Shown piece after piece: positions 50,048 through 63,300 of a stretch of DNA of 64,000 bases (positions within the stretch are counted from its first letter, which is position 1; every line of letters starts with the position of its first letter). The notes under the pieces are model-generated. The model was not told where the DNA came from and made no database searches. It worked only from the letters and a program-made list of their open reading frames with translations. The position numbers and the translations under genes are program-made. Source of the stretch: Euglena gracilis (Eukaryota; Euglenida; Euglenophyceae; Euglenales); the NCBI GenBank assembly GCA_039621445.1, contig CP154954.1, forward strand, positions 74,181,653 through 74,245,652. The letters run 5' to 3'.

Positions 50048-53000
50048 ATGAGCCTGCCGCGGGAGATCCTGAAGTGGATCCAGGGCCTCGGCCTACGCAC
50101 GTCCCCTTTGCTGATGGCCTTTTTCAGAGCGGACAGCATGGGATCAGGCTGTCGCTTAAGGGTTCGTAAATACCCTGGGGGCTGGACTGCCTGCAGCTGG
50201 TCCAAATTTGGCTAATGAGAATCCCAGTGGACCCCCCCAGGTGGGGGGTCTGGGTCTGCTAGCAGGGCTAGCTAGTGAAAATTTTTTTTCCAGTGACTGG
50301 CGTGAAGTGCCAATTTTTTTTGGACCCCCAAAACTTGCCAAAAAACCCATTTTCGGCCACTTTCGGATTTTTTTGAGCAAAAATTAGCCAAAGAGCAGAT
50401 TAAAAATCTTTCCACCTTGGATTTCCACCTTGGAGTGCAGTGCTGGAGGAATTTTTTTTCCAGTTGGGGGGACCGCGACTCCCCCCCCCCCCCCCCAGGG
50501 GTTGCATGGGAGTCAAGCACCAGTGAAAATGGCGGAAAAGGGCCGGAAATGGCTGAAAATACCTTAAGTGGCCGAAAATGGCAAAAATCTGGGGGTCAAC
50601 TATGGGGGCTTGACGATCCCCGCAGGAATCCCGGCTCCCCCCCACCAGGCCACCAGGCCTTCCCGTATTTCCGGGTCGCCAATTTTTAGTCAAAATTCCT
50701 TCGGTGCCTCCGACAACGAAGGAGTTTTCTTTGAGAAGGTGCCATGGTGGGTGGGTGGGGGGTCCGCCCCCCCCCCCCCCCCTAGGCCTTCCCGAACAGC
50801 CCTGGGGAAGGGGTCTAGCTGGTGGTTTTTTTTCCAGTGTCTAGCAAAATGTCCAGCCATTGGACCCCCCCCCCCATTGTCCTGGAGCAAAAGTCTGCAT
50901 GGGATGGAGCGTGAAGGCAAACCATCAATTTTGCATTATTTGCTGTTTACACCCCAGCTGTGATTCCTTTCAGTGGGGTTACCGTCCATTTATTTTATTT
51001 TATTTTTCTTAACCCCTGGGGTGGGCATACCAAGAGTAACTGCATGCTGACAAGGTACTGACTGCATCCCTGGGGCGAACAGCACACCCCCAAAAGCCGC
51101 CCAAAGGAGGGCAACCTGGGAAAATCATTGGAAGTGGTGGCACCTTTTAAAAAAAAACCATGCCATGTATCAAGCCATGTATCCTTCTTGTCAGCAGCGA
51201 AAAGTCTTGAATAACAACACTGCAAAATTATGTGAAATTACAACCTCCCCCATGTGTTTCGGAAAGCTGCATATTGTGAAGCAAGGTCGATCATTTACTT
51301 TTTTAAAAAAGCCCCTTCCTGCAACTTCACCCCAGGAAAATATTTTGGACCCCACATAATGGCAAGTTTGATGGTGGGGATGCTGTGTGAATCGACTATT
51401 GGACTAAACTTGGCAAACTTGGTAAGTGGAAGAGGTCGCTTCATCGAGGTTGCTGCGGTGAGGGGGGCTTCAAATACAAATTCGGGTTTATACTGGGATC
51501 AGGGGTTTTTTTAGTCGTGGACCCCCCGGGGGGAGGGGGGGGTAGGGTGGGTGGGTCCGGCCGAGCCCCCCCCCCCCCTCCGGGGGGGTCCCCCCGGAGG
51601 GGGGTGGGATATACTTTTCGGCGCCGCAGGCGCCGAAAAAAATGCTATTTTTAGCACTTTTCGGGATTTTTCGGCCATTTTTTGTGGGTCCCCCGGGACC
51701 CCCCCCCCCCCCCGGGGGGCCCCAGGGGGGGGGTGGGTTTGGGGGGGACCCCCCCGGTCTTAAAAAACCCCTGACTGGGATCCCCCCCCCCCCGCATCGT
51801 TAAAGATGTGCGTGGCGCCCGACCTGTCCTACTCCGTCAAGAACCCGAAGCGCGACTTCAGCAACGGCTTCCTCTTGGCGGAGATCCTGTCGCGGTACTG
51901 GCGGGAGGTGCCCCTGCACTCTTTCGACACCGGGTCCTCCCTTATCAAGAAGGCAGCCCAGGGGACCCCTATCTCGTTTTGTGTCCGCCAGCCGATGTTG
52001 TGATGCCAGTGGGTACCTCTTCGCTTTTTCTGAAATGAATCTGAAGCCTGCGTCTGCACAAAAGCAATCATCGGCAGTACACAAGTCACATTATTTCCAA
52101 AGACACCTCATATCACCCAACCCATTGACATTGCAAACAGCTTTGTTCTTGGACAATTCATTCAAGCAATTCCTTGTTAAGCCTGAAACATGTCTGCGGC
52201 GGGCTCCCCCGCCGTCGACAACTGGCAGACTCTGGAGAAGGTGCTGAAAAAGCGGGGGTTCCACCTCTCTCGTGACGTCATAGATGGCGTGCCCAGGGCC
52301 ACTCAAAGGGTCAGGGAAATTTATCTGGTTTGCTGTTGCGTTTTCCTGTTATTCCTATTATTGCCTTTTATTTCCAATAGTTTCTTATTATTCTTAATTC
52401 TTATCCGTTTTCGTCCTGAAAAATAATTCTTGTTTGTGGCTGGTTGAACTCACACTCTGTTGGGTGTGTAGAGGAAAAAGCCACATTTCTTACTAGGTAT
52501 GGGGGGCTTCGAGCAGCCAAGGTGTCTCCTGAGATTCTCATCTTCACCTTACAATTGCCTTTCAGACTGAAAGGCCCCCTCGCTACAGCGGGCCTTGTTT
52601 GTCACGGCCCGGCTTGCGGTGGCCCTGCCACCGATGCACCAGAAAAACGGGCACGTTGTCCCACTGCTGGAGAACATCTACACCTTCCTGACGAAGCGCG
52701 AGATCCAGCGCAGAGTTTTTTTTTTAAGTCGAGTAGGTTTTGAAGTTGGATAAGTGGGGGACTGGTTGGTCAGCCCCCCCCCCAATGCCCCCTTCCAGGG
52801 GTTGAACCATGCCGAGGGGGTACCAATTGAATACCCCCATTTCACAACACAAAGCGCTTCTTTTTCTGCCCCGAAAGTGAGTCCCAAAGTCCAGCAAGGA
52901 CCCTGATCCAGAGCTTTCCCATGTTGGAGCACGAGGAGGTGGCGAAGCCAGATTTCTCCCCCGCTCGGGGCCAGGCTCCCTCGAAGGCACCATCAACACC

Positions 53001-53134
53001 TGCCTGTTGAATGTGCCGGCACCTCATCACAAACGCCGTGCATTTTCACGCATGCCAGTACCATTTCTGACATCTAGCCAACATTGCTGTGTGTGTGTGT
53101 GTGTGTTTGGCGAGATGAATGGCAAAATGCGTGC

Positions 53135-53218
<84 letters not shown>

Positions 53219-56200
53219 TGTGTGCGTGCGCGCGCGTGCGGCAGCCCCCGGCTCCCCCTGGAGCCAGGCCCCGCAGCCCTCATGCTGACCCGCACCGCGG
53301 ACTCGCAGGCGAGCAGCGCCCTCCACGGCCTGCATCCCGGCTGCTTTTTAAGGAAGGTCGCACTCCCTGGGGGGGGGATTCCATGAGCAGGCACACCCCA
53401 CACAGGTATTTCTTGATTTTTTTGAATTTTTTTTTAAACTTTGGAACCCGGGGGGGACAAGGGCTTTTTGGGTCCCCCGCCAGAGGTGGAGCTTTGGCCA
53501 TTTTTGGCTTTTTTTCGCACGAATCGCCGAATTTTTTGACACCTAAATTGACACGCAGAAAGTGATTCCCCTCCCCCCTGGGGGGTGTGAGTACCCCCCG
53601 GTCCTGATAAATCCCCCCCCCCCCCGTCCCCGCAGTGCAAGGCACCCCCAGGGCTGACAAAACAAGCCGGCCAGCAGCCCCTCCACAACACCCCGGCCGG
53701 CGGGGTCCCCGGCGGCATCAAGGCGCCGAAGCCCAAGCCCATGCAGGAGTCGCTGAGCACGGAGGCGACGGACACGCACAACGTGAAGGCCAGGCCGCCG
53801 GGGTCTTCATCGAAGTGGCTGGTTTGCAGATCGGAAATTTTCTACAGCAAACATTTTGTGGTACCCCCCCCCCTTGTCCAACGACCGGGCTTGTCTAACG
53901 ACCACCCCCCCAGTCAGAGACGATCTTTTTGTATACGATGTTGGTTCAGTACTTGCAAAAGAAATTGTGTGATTTTATTTTCGGTTTAGTTGCATTTGCA
54001 TGTTCCAGTGATGCTTTTTTTTGCAATTTGTTTGGGATTACCACCCTAAAATGGCTGAAAATGCCAAAACGGCACAAAAAAAGGCCAAAGCTCCCCAAAA
54101 TAGTTACAAATCACCCCAAAATGACTGAAATTTATGGAAGTGTGAGATTGTTCCAAACGGCTGAAATTTGATTCCAGTTGGCCAAAAATGGCCAAAATAG
54201 GCAAAAATGGCCTGAAATTGGCCAAAAGTGGCCAAAAGTGGGCAAAAATGGCCTGAAATTTGGCAAAAAGTGGCCCAAAATTGCCAAAAGTGGCCAAAAG
54301 TTGCCGCTGCTAAAGAAACCCAAAATGGCCAACAGTGGCCAAGAATGGCTAAATGAAACCAAACGTGGCAAAAAATGGCCAAAAGTGACCCAAAAAATCC
54401 CAAGGGTGGCCAAAAAATGGCCAAAAGTGGCCAAAAATGGCAGAAGTCGTCAAAAATGCCGAAAATAGCCCAAAGTTGTCCAAAATGACCCCCATACGTG
54501 GCCAATTTATTGCCGGCCTGGGGCCCACCCCCCTTGTCTAACGAACTCCCCCCCTGGTCGGAGACGAACATTGGCCAATTTAGCGACCGCTCCCCCGGTC
54601 GGAGACGAACATTAGTGGTCGTTGGACAAGGGGGGGGGGGAGGTAGTATGTGGTTTTCTAAACAGCATGTTTACCCAGACAGCTTGGGTTGGATTTTGTC
54701 AATCCAATCTTATCAGTTACATATATTTTTGCCTTCTTGTCACACAAGCTGGGGCAGGGACAAGGTATTCCGCGCAATTTTACATTACAATTTTACGTTT
54801 TTTTTTTGTGCAAAGTGTGGGTTGTCAAATGATGGCACCTGTTTTCCCCAGCTGCATTTTGTCCCATGTTTTCTACATTTTCATTTTCTGCCAAGGGGGT
54901 CTATCAGTGGTTGAGCCTGGGGGGGGTATAACCTTGGGGGGGGATTGGGTGCAGCGGAGCATTCAACATGTGCACTGTTCCCTAAAACTGGGGCAAAGCG
55001 GCCCAACGATCTCCGCACAGATCGGTCCCGGCCGCCTGCGGGCGTTCACGGAGGTGACGGTGAAGGCGGTGGACAACATCGCGCTGCTGCGCGGCATCCG
55101 GGCCAGAGATCCACTCACCTCCTGTGTGACTGTGTGGCAGTGTGACCCCACCCCCGGGGCTGGGTGGGTTTTCGAAACCGTGGGTGGGTGGGTTGGACCC
55201 GGGGAAAGGTGCCCCCCTGGCCGTGACTCAGACTAAGGTGACTCACACCCATGTGAGTTCCCTCAGAGACTCACACAGGCCACCGAGTGAGTTCGACCGG
55301 CTATTCTTGTTTACTTTGTGTGCATTTTTAAGGGAAATTTCTCAAAAATTTCGAAATCTTTGCAATTTCTGAGACCTGATTTGGTGAGGTATTGCTGATT
55401 TCTGCCTCCAAATGTGTGTAAGTTCAACAGTGGGCCTCCAAAATAAGGGTAATTTTCCTTTTCGGCGCGAAGCGCCGGATTTTTTTTGCATTCAAATTTT
55501 TCTCCCTTGTCTAAGCACCACCCACTGGTTCTTACCCATATTTTGGCAAAATAAGCAACCCCCCCCCCGGTTCTTACCCATCTTTTCCGGTGCTTAGACA
55601 AGGGGGGGGGGAGGTATGTCTCGTGTGTTGAGAGCCTCCATTCGTTCTTTATTTAGCAAAAAAAACAATGAAATCAAATAATTCCCCCCCGGATTTTGTG
55701 CTTTTTTTTGCACACACTGCATGCAGGCAAAGACAAAAAAGTCTAAAGTTGCAGGCGGAGTCGGTTTAAAGCTTTGCGCCCGCCAGTCTGTTTCCGTCAG
55801 TCAGTTTGTTTCCGGGGTGGGATGTCGGTTGTGTCCTGCCTCACCCCTGTGTGGCCGGCCACGCCGCCCAGCAACGTGCAGCAGCTGATGTCCATGATGT
55901 GCCGCGACGCCTTCCGTGCCTCGTCCGCCGCCATCAATGATGCTGCACGTGGAACTGTTTGCAAATCTGGGGGGAGGTGCAATCAAATACAGTCTGGATA
56001 TTCATTCGTATCCTTGTTTTTCCATTGCATTTCATATCCCCCCTTTGTTTCATTTTTCCCCCACATTTCCCGGACGCATTTCGAGATATTTATGGAAATA
56101 TTCATTCACGGAAGAACACTCCCATGGAATGGGCCCTGTTGGACTTCCGTCCATTCACCCCCCAGGGCCGGCACCGCAGAAATGCTGTCGGCGTGAAACG

Positions 56201-59200
56201 ATTGTGTCTTGTTTAAGACGTCAGTGAGGAAGTGCAAATGTGTAGCCAGGAATTGGGAATTGGAATTTAGGAACCACCTCCCCCCTGCCCTTGACACGGC
56301 TTGTCCAAGGACACCCCCCTGTGTCAACCCCTCCCCCCCCCCCCCATATTTTGACGTGTCAAGGGCCGAAGGTAGCTGTTGGAATTCATTGGAAATCCAG
56401 CAGGTCTCGGCGTTTACTTACAGGAGCTTCCTGGCAGCGCATTCCCAAATCGCTGACCCCTCCCGGTCGTTAAAGACATGATGGACTGAGCTGAACTCTC
56501 TTTGGGGTAGTCACAGCCCAAATTTCAAAATAAAACACAATTTTTGCAATTTTGGGAACAACATTGTGCTCCCAAAAATATGCAAAATCTATTAGCCAAG
56601 AGCCATTGACAAAAAAATTGACGAAAAGTTCAGTTGCAAGCAAAAATTGGGCGCCCTGGGAGGCTCTTTTTTTGAGTCGAAATCATTTCCCACGGGGTCC
56701 GCCCCATATATTCACTTAACACCTGTGGCCCCTCCCTCGGGGGCTGGGTGGGTTTTGAAAGTGGGTGGGTGGGTTGTCGGGGACCCTGGACCCCGGGCCG
56801 GGCTGGTCTTGAACAGTTTCTGGCTGATTCTGGATGGGTTCTGGGTGGCTGAGTTGACGGGGTCGTGTGTGGGTGGCTTTCCAAAGAAAGTGGCAGGTGG
56901 GTTTGGGCCTGGAGAAAACTGTCCCCCTCCAGGGGAGGGTCAGTGAGTGAATGTATGACCCGCCCTGCCCCTGGTTCGTGAGCCGCCGGGACTACCTCGG
57001 GGCGGACAAGAAGGGGTACGTGTGGACGGCGCTGGGGAAGAAGGCCGCTGCCATCGCGGATTGCATCGAGGCGGACCCGGAGGAGTACGAGGCATTCCTG
57101 ACCGGGTCCCGCCTCCCCACAAGGAATGAGGAATGAGGAACAGGAATTATGGATTATTGCAGGAATTAGGGATTAGGAATTAGCTGACGGTGCTGCTGCT
57201 GGCACGTGTTGTGAAGTGTGGTGCTGTGGTGTGGTATGGTGTGGCATGGCGCAGAATTTGGTGTGTGTGTTCAAATCCGCATGAATGCATGTCCCCCCCC
57301 CCCACCATCTCAACTCACTGTCGTCACTGACAAGCTGTCATCCATCTTTTTTTTTTGCCTGCACAAGCCATGTGTACGATTGGTGACCAAGTGCAGGGTT
57401 GCGACGGCGTGCCAGGCCCCGCATTCGAGCTGTTTCGACCCCATCTTCGCGATGCAGTCCCCGGACCATAGATTCACCTTCCTTGGTGACCCCTCCATCG
57501 TGGCCGCTACACCCCATGGGGTGTGCCAAAGGTCACTCCGCTCGAGGCTGGGTTGGAGTTTTAAAGGGTTTGAGTGGGTGGTGGGTGGGGTGGGGTGGGG
57601 TGGGTGGGTCGACCCTCCCCTCCTGGGGAGGTCACTGAGAGAAGCTATGTCCCTTGACCACGACGACTGGCTCCAGGCCCAGGGGCTCGTCGTCAAGGTG
57701 GCCCAGGAGCTGAGCGCGCGCGACGCGGCCCTCGCCGCCAAACTGGCGCTTGACCGGCTGCTGCCGGCGTACGGTCCGCTCCTCTCTTCCGGCCGCACAA
57801 ATGCCCCCAGGCTTCGATTCGTGTGCGGACTCGGGAGGTCCTTGTGCAATCTCACCACAGGGCTGTACGGAAATCGCCCGAAACCCGTGGGTGTTGCTTG
57901 GGGTTGTCGACCCCCCACCCCCATCCTGGTGGGGGGGCTTCCCGTATTTCTGGGGGCTGATTTTGGGGCCACAAATTTTCTTCAGCGCTTTCTTCCTTGC
58001 CCATTGCTGTGCTGGGTATCTAACGGTATTCTGATTACCCCGCAACTCCCCGTCCAGCCCGAGTTACGGCCATTTTTCGGCCAATTTCGGCCATTTTGTG
58101 CAGGTTTGGCCTGTTTTGACTTGGCCATTTTTGGCCATTTTAGGGCAAAAAATTCGAAAAAACTCGAAAAAAAATTGTCCGAAACGATGTTTTTTTGGCC
58201 TCCCGGACCGGGAAAAACTGTTTTTGAGCCGAAAGCGAGCGTTTTTCGACCCGCCGTTTTGGGCCGCCTGGGGTGGGTGGGGGGATCCCCCCCCACCAGG
58301 CTTCTCATACAGCCCTGCCACAGCAAGGGATTGCCAACCACCAAATATCGGGGGGGGGGGATTTGTTTACATATAAAATTGGTTTGGAAATAATTGTTGG
58401 GCAAAAAATCGCCCAAATATTTCCTCACCATTTTAAGGATTTTTCCAAGCCAATTTATGTATGACACCCCCCCCCCCCTAGTGGTGTACGTTGCCCTCAG
58501 GCTTCTTTTTAAGTCAGCAGACCCCCCCCCCCCGGGGGGAGGGGGGGTGGGTGGGTGGGTCCGGTCGGACCCCCCCCCCCCGGGGGGTGGGGTGGGTCCC
58601 GCCCGGAGGCGCTGGGTATACTTTTCGGCTCGAAGCGCCGAAAATTTTTTGGAATTGCCTTTAAAACCGGGCCCGATTTTTGGGGGGGCCCCGCCCCCCC
58701 CCCCCCCCCCCCGGGGGGTCCCGCGCCACCCTGGGTGGGTGGGGGGGGACCCCCCCCCCCCCTCCCCCCCCCGGGGTCTTAAAAAGAAAAAGAAGCCTGG
58801 TTGCCTCTGTTTGATTCCTTCCGCGAAGAAAGGGGCTGGCCCTTCTTGGCCGTCGCGCCGTGCCGCATTGTAGTGGGGTGGTGGAAGCTGTCACCCGTCG
58901 CTGCCGGGAGGGGATCCTGCGGCTCATTTTACGCCCACAGTCGCTGCCGAGACGTGCCCACTTTCGGCCGGAAGGGGGTCATTTTTGTTTTTATTCCTGG
59001 AAACACCACGCCCTTTTAATGGATTATCCAAATGACAAGTCGACCAGCACGGGCGCCAAGGTGCAGGGGTATGGGATATATTCTCAATTGTTTTTGTAAA
59101 ATTGTAATTTCCGAGATTTTACTCATAGAATACAAGGCTTCAAGGGCAGGACCATTTGTTTGTGAAAATTCCGAACAAAATATGTTTATGAATGGTTCCC

Positions 59201-60289
59201 GATTCAATAGCTGCGCAGCTGCGCTCAAGTAGTAAATATCATATTACTTGTGGGCTGCATAACACATTGGCTTGCATATGAGAAGTGTCCGACTAGATGT
59301 GACAGGATGGAAACCTTGTGAAAAATGTGAATAAATAGCACACTTTGCCAGTTGTTTTTTGTAATTTCTATGATTTTGTGCTGATTCTTTTGTTCTTTTT
59401 GTTGATTTACCGTTCGTGTGGGTCATGTCGAACGACCACCCCCTGGTCAGTGAATGCAGGGGGTCACCGCCATAGATTCATTTAACACCTGTGTGATGCC
59501 TCCCCGCCTGGGGGTCCCCGGAAGAAGTGCCCCCCAAGGGGCACTAAGTGAATCTATGGTCACAGCACAAGGGGGGGTCCTGCTTTTCTCTCCCTCTCCC
59601 CCAATTACTCAGGACGGGTCTCATCACCGCAGCTGGGCGGCCCTCTCTGCCCTGGAAGGAACCCTGGCCACCCCTGGCCCCGCCCGCCAAACTGGAGTTC
59701 TTCCGGCGGCTGCAGACCAGGGGTTTGTAATGGCTTGCTGACCTGGGGGAGTGGGTCCCAACCATCGATTCGTTTATCAACTGTGTGACCCCAACCCCCG
59801 GGTGGTGTGGGGTGTCTGTGGTGGGTGTGGGGTCTCCCCCTCCTCCAGGCCTTCCTGTGCAGCCCTGAGAGGCCCCGAGGGTGGGTGGGTGGGGTGGGTG
59901 GGCGGGAGGGGAGTGTTGGCCCCGCCCACCGGGTCCGATCAATACCTCTGCGGCCGACGACGCTGCTGCCCGTGCCGGCGGGAGGTCCGTGTCGCGTGCG
60001 CTGCGACGGCCCAGCCCCATTCCTGGCCTGCCTCGCCTTCGTCGCCTCGCTGGACAGCAGCCTGCCGGAGCAGGTTGGGGATTTCTGTGTGTGGCTGGGG
60101 GGCCCTCTGGTCAACAGCAGGATTGTAATTAATTGAATCAATCATTCATTCAGTCAATCATTCAGTCAATCAGTCAATCAGTCAATCAGTCAATCAGTCA
60201 ATCAATCAATCAATCAATCAATCAGTCAGTCAATCAATCAATCAATCAATCAATCATTCAGTCAGTCAATCAGTCAATCAGTCAATCAG

Positions 60290-60331
<42 letters not shown>

Positions 60332-63300
60332 CATCCATCCATCCATCCATCCATCCATCCATCCATCCATCAATCAATCAATCAATCAATCAATCAACCA
60401 ACCAACCAACCAATCAATCAATCAATCAATCAGTTAATCAAGTGAGAAGTAATTAGTGAATTAACTAATTGCTATTCCAACCCGCGAAATTGTTGCCCGA
60501 GACAAAAAGAAACGGGTTTCAAGGGGTTTGGCTGATTTTGGGTGGGATTTGGACGGATGCTTCGGTCATTCAACCCCCACTCCTCTGGAGGGGGGTCGTG
60601 TGTGGGTTTTCGAAAGAAGAGGGTGGGTGGTTGTGGCCCGGAAAAAGTGCCCCTGCCCCCGTGGTCACTAAGTAAATCTATGGTCATTGGGTTATTGTGT
60701 GGGTTATTCTCATTTTGCCAGCACACTGCTTGGCGTAGATTTGTCCCCCCCCCCCAATAGCTCCCTGGGTGAAAGTTTCCTGTTGTGTGGACATAAAGTT
60801 GGACAAAACAAAGTATGGATTTTCAAACGCAGTCCGCTATTCTACTGGAAGCGCCGGCTGCCTCCCAACTGCCATTCTCCCATAAGTTGACGGTATCTCG
60901 TCCGCCTTGGTAGCACCTTCAATTTTGCACACCGTCACAGAGTCCCCCCACTCCATCATGTCCTGCTGGGGCTTGGGCTGTCCTCTCCCTCAGCCCGAGC
61001 TGCATCACTTGCCATCCTGCACACGCACTCTCTCAACTGTCTCCCATGTCTCCAGTTCGGCAACTGTTTCCTAGTCCAACGTAATTCGGTTGACAACGTT
61101 GGATTCATAAACTCAGCCTACCCAGGGTACCCCCCCCCAATGTCCAACAAACATTGCGGTATCTTCTCACCGCAGTGTTCGTTGGGGGCAGGTAATATTT
61201 GCCGCATTATTGAGTGGTTCTCCGGAAATTTTCGGCAACATAGGCCAGGAAGATAGCCGACTGGGCAGTTCCCATGGGAAGGGTTCTTCTTCTGTCACCA
61301 ACCTCCGTCCCACAGGACACGGGCAGGCACCTATGCCGACCGCAGCCGACCGCAGCCGACCGCAGCCGACCGCAGCTGACCGCAGCCGACCGCGCAACTT
61401 TTTTCTAATTGATGTCAATTTTTCAGTGAGAATGAGGAATTAGGCTCATTTTTATCCCAGATGTTGAGATTTTTCTGGCTCATTCTGGCTCATGTTATCA
61501 CTTTTGGCCACTTTTGGCCACTTTTGGCCATTTTTGGTCGCTTTTGTCCCCTTTTGGCCCATTTGCCACCATAACTCACCCATTTTGACCTATTTTGACC
61601 ATTTTTGGCCACTTTTTGCCCACTTCTTGTAATTTTGGGCCATTTTGACCATTTAAAGCCACTTTCGACCTTTTCTTTTGTTATTTTTGCCCGTTTTTTT
61701 GGTCTCTTTTTGGTCCAATTTGACCATTTTGAGCATTTTGCGCCAGTTTGTTGCCAAAAGTGAACAAAAGCTGCTAAAGTGACCCAAATTGGCCAAAAGC
61801 AGGGTCATTTTGGGCCATTTTTGGGCTTTTTTTTGTTATTTTTGCCTGCTTTTGGAACTTTTGGCCATTTTAACCATGTTTTGCCACTTTTAGGCCATTT
61901 TTAGGTCAAGTTTGACTGCTCTTGATGTCAAAAGCAACAAAAAGATGTTTAAAGTGGCCTGAAAGTTGCCAGAAGTGGGTAAAAATGGCCAAAAGCAGAG
62001 AAAAGTTGTCAAAAGTGGTCAAAAGAGGTCAAAGAAAAGCAAAGGCTGGCCAAAAGCAGCCAAAACACAGCAAAAAGTGGGCAAAAGCAACAAAAGTGAC
62101 CAAAAGAAAGCAAAAGGCAGGAAATAATGGGCAAAGGCAGCAAAAATCGACCAAAAGTCGGCAACAGTGGCCAAAAGCAATCCAAAAGCATCAAAAACTG
62201 GCCAAAAGCAGCGAAAAGTGGCCAAAAGTCGGCAACAGTGGATTGTGTGATTGTGATATATGCTCATTTTTTGTTGGCCTGCCCCCCCACCTACAGCCAA
62301 CTACCTTGCCGACCGCTGCCGACCGCAGCCGACCGCAGCCGACCGCAGCCGACCGCGGCCGACTGCAGCCGACTGCGGGCTAAAATTTGGAATCTGTCAT
62401 AGGTGCTTGGACACGGGGGCGTCAGATTGGCTTCCACCCGAGACTTGAATTGGGGACAAAAGCGACACAAAAAACGTTGTGGGGCAGCCTTTTTTTTTAC
62501 ACGGAGAAAAATGCCCTGAAGACACACATCAACCCATCTTTCGGACAAGTTGGCTGAGACATAAACCACTTCTGTAAAAACCTTACCCCACCAGTGTTCT
62601 TTTTTTCCAGGGTGATTTATTAAAGGTTCAAACCTTCCAATGTTTTTTAACGGGAGTTTCAAACTACTGTCCCCCTCGGGGGGGGGGCAGCTGTTCAACC
62701 CCCCCCCCCAAATAAGGCCCCCCTTGTGCTTTTCATCCCCAAATAGTTGACCCAAGTTCTTATTTTTGTGGGTGGTTAGTTAGTGAGGGGGAAGGTCCAC
62801 TTTCTCTAGGGCAAGCTGATGGGAGTTTCGGATTTTTTTTTTTGAAGAGTGACAGGCAAGATTTGGGAATGCGGCGCATGGCCAAAACAACTGCTGGACA
62901 ACTCGGAATGCCCTTTTTCCCCCCAATGTGAGGCGGTGGTGTGCGTCCGACCAGCCTGGCAGCCTCCGGCCTGGTGGCACCAGTGATGAAGGTCCTGCCT
63001 GGGGTTTGGCCTTGCCCCATTCTTTTGGAGTCTCAGGGCTAACCGACCGAGGCAGACGCTGAGAGAAATGCAAAGGACATGCTTTGCCTCATTTGCATTT
63101 GGCGCACGACCCCTCCAGCAAGGAAAGAGCGTTGATCTGCCTTGTCTGGTTTGTCTGGATGTATGGGGACCTTGCCCCTCCCAGCATTTTCCTTTGCGTC
63201 TCCCCCCATTTGAGCACGGGCCTTGTCCAAATACCCCCCCCCCCCCCATGTTCCCAGGTAGCGTTTTTTTTCTCTTGGAGGTTGCCCTCGGCCTGTTCTT

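Noticed and set aside
57218-58393. Single 391-codon ORF
   Set aside because: It fuses two real exon segments with the intervening element and with intron sequence on both sides; the element is a probable nonconventional intron.
60565-60687. Another CATAGATTCACTTA element (GTCAT at both sides, right end TAAGTAAATCTATG)
   Set aside because: The right end and 5-mer fit, but the left inverted repeat is absent, so it is at best a truncated copy.
61337-62375. GACCGCAGCC arrays considered as CRISPR
   Set aside because: Units are contiguous without spacers, the window is eukaryotic with introns, and the arrays are subterminal repeats of a fold-back element.
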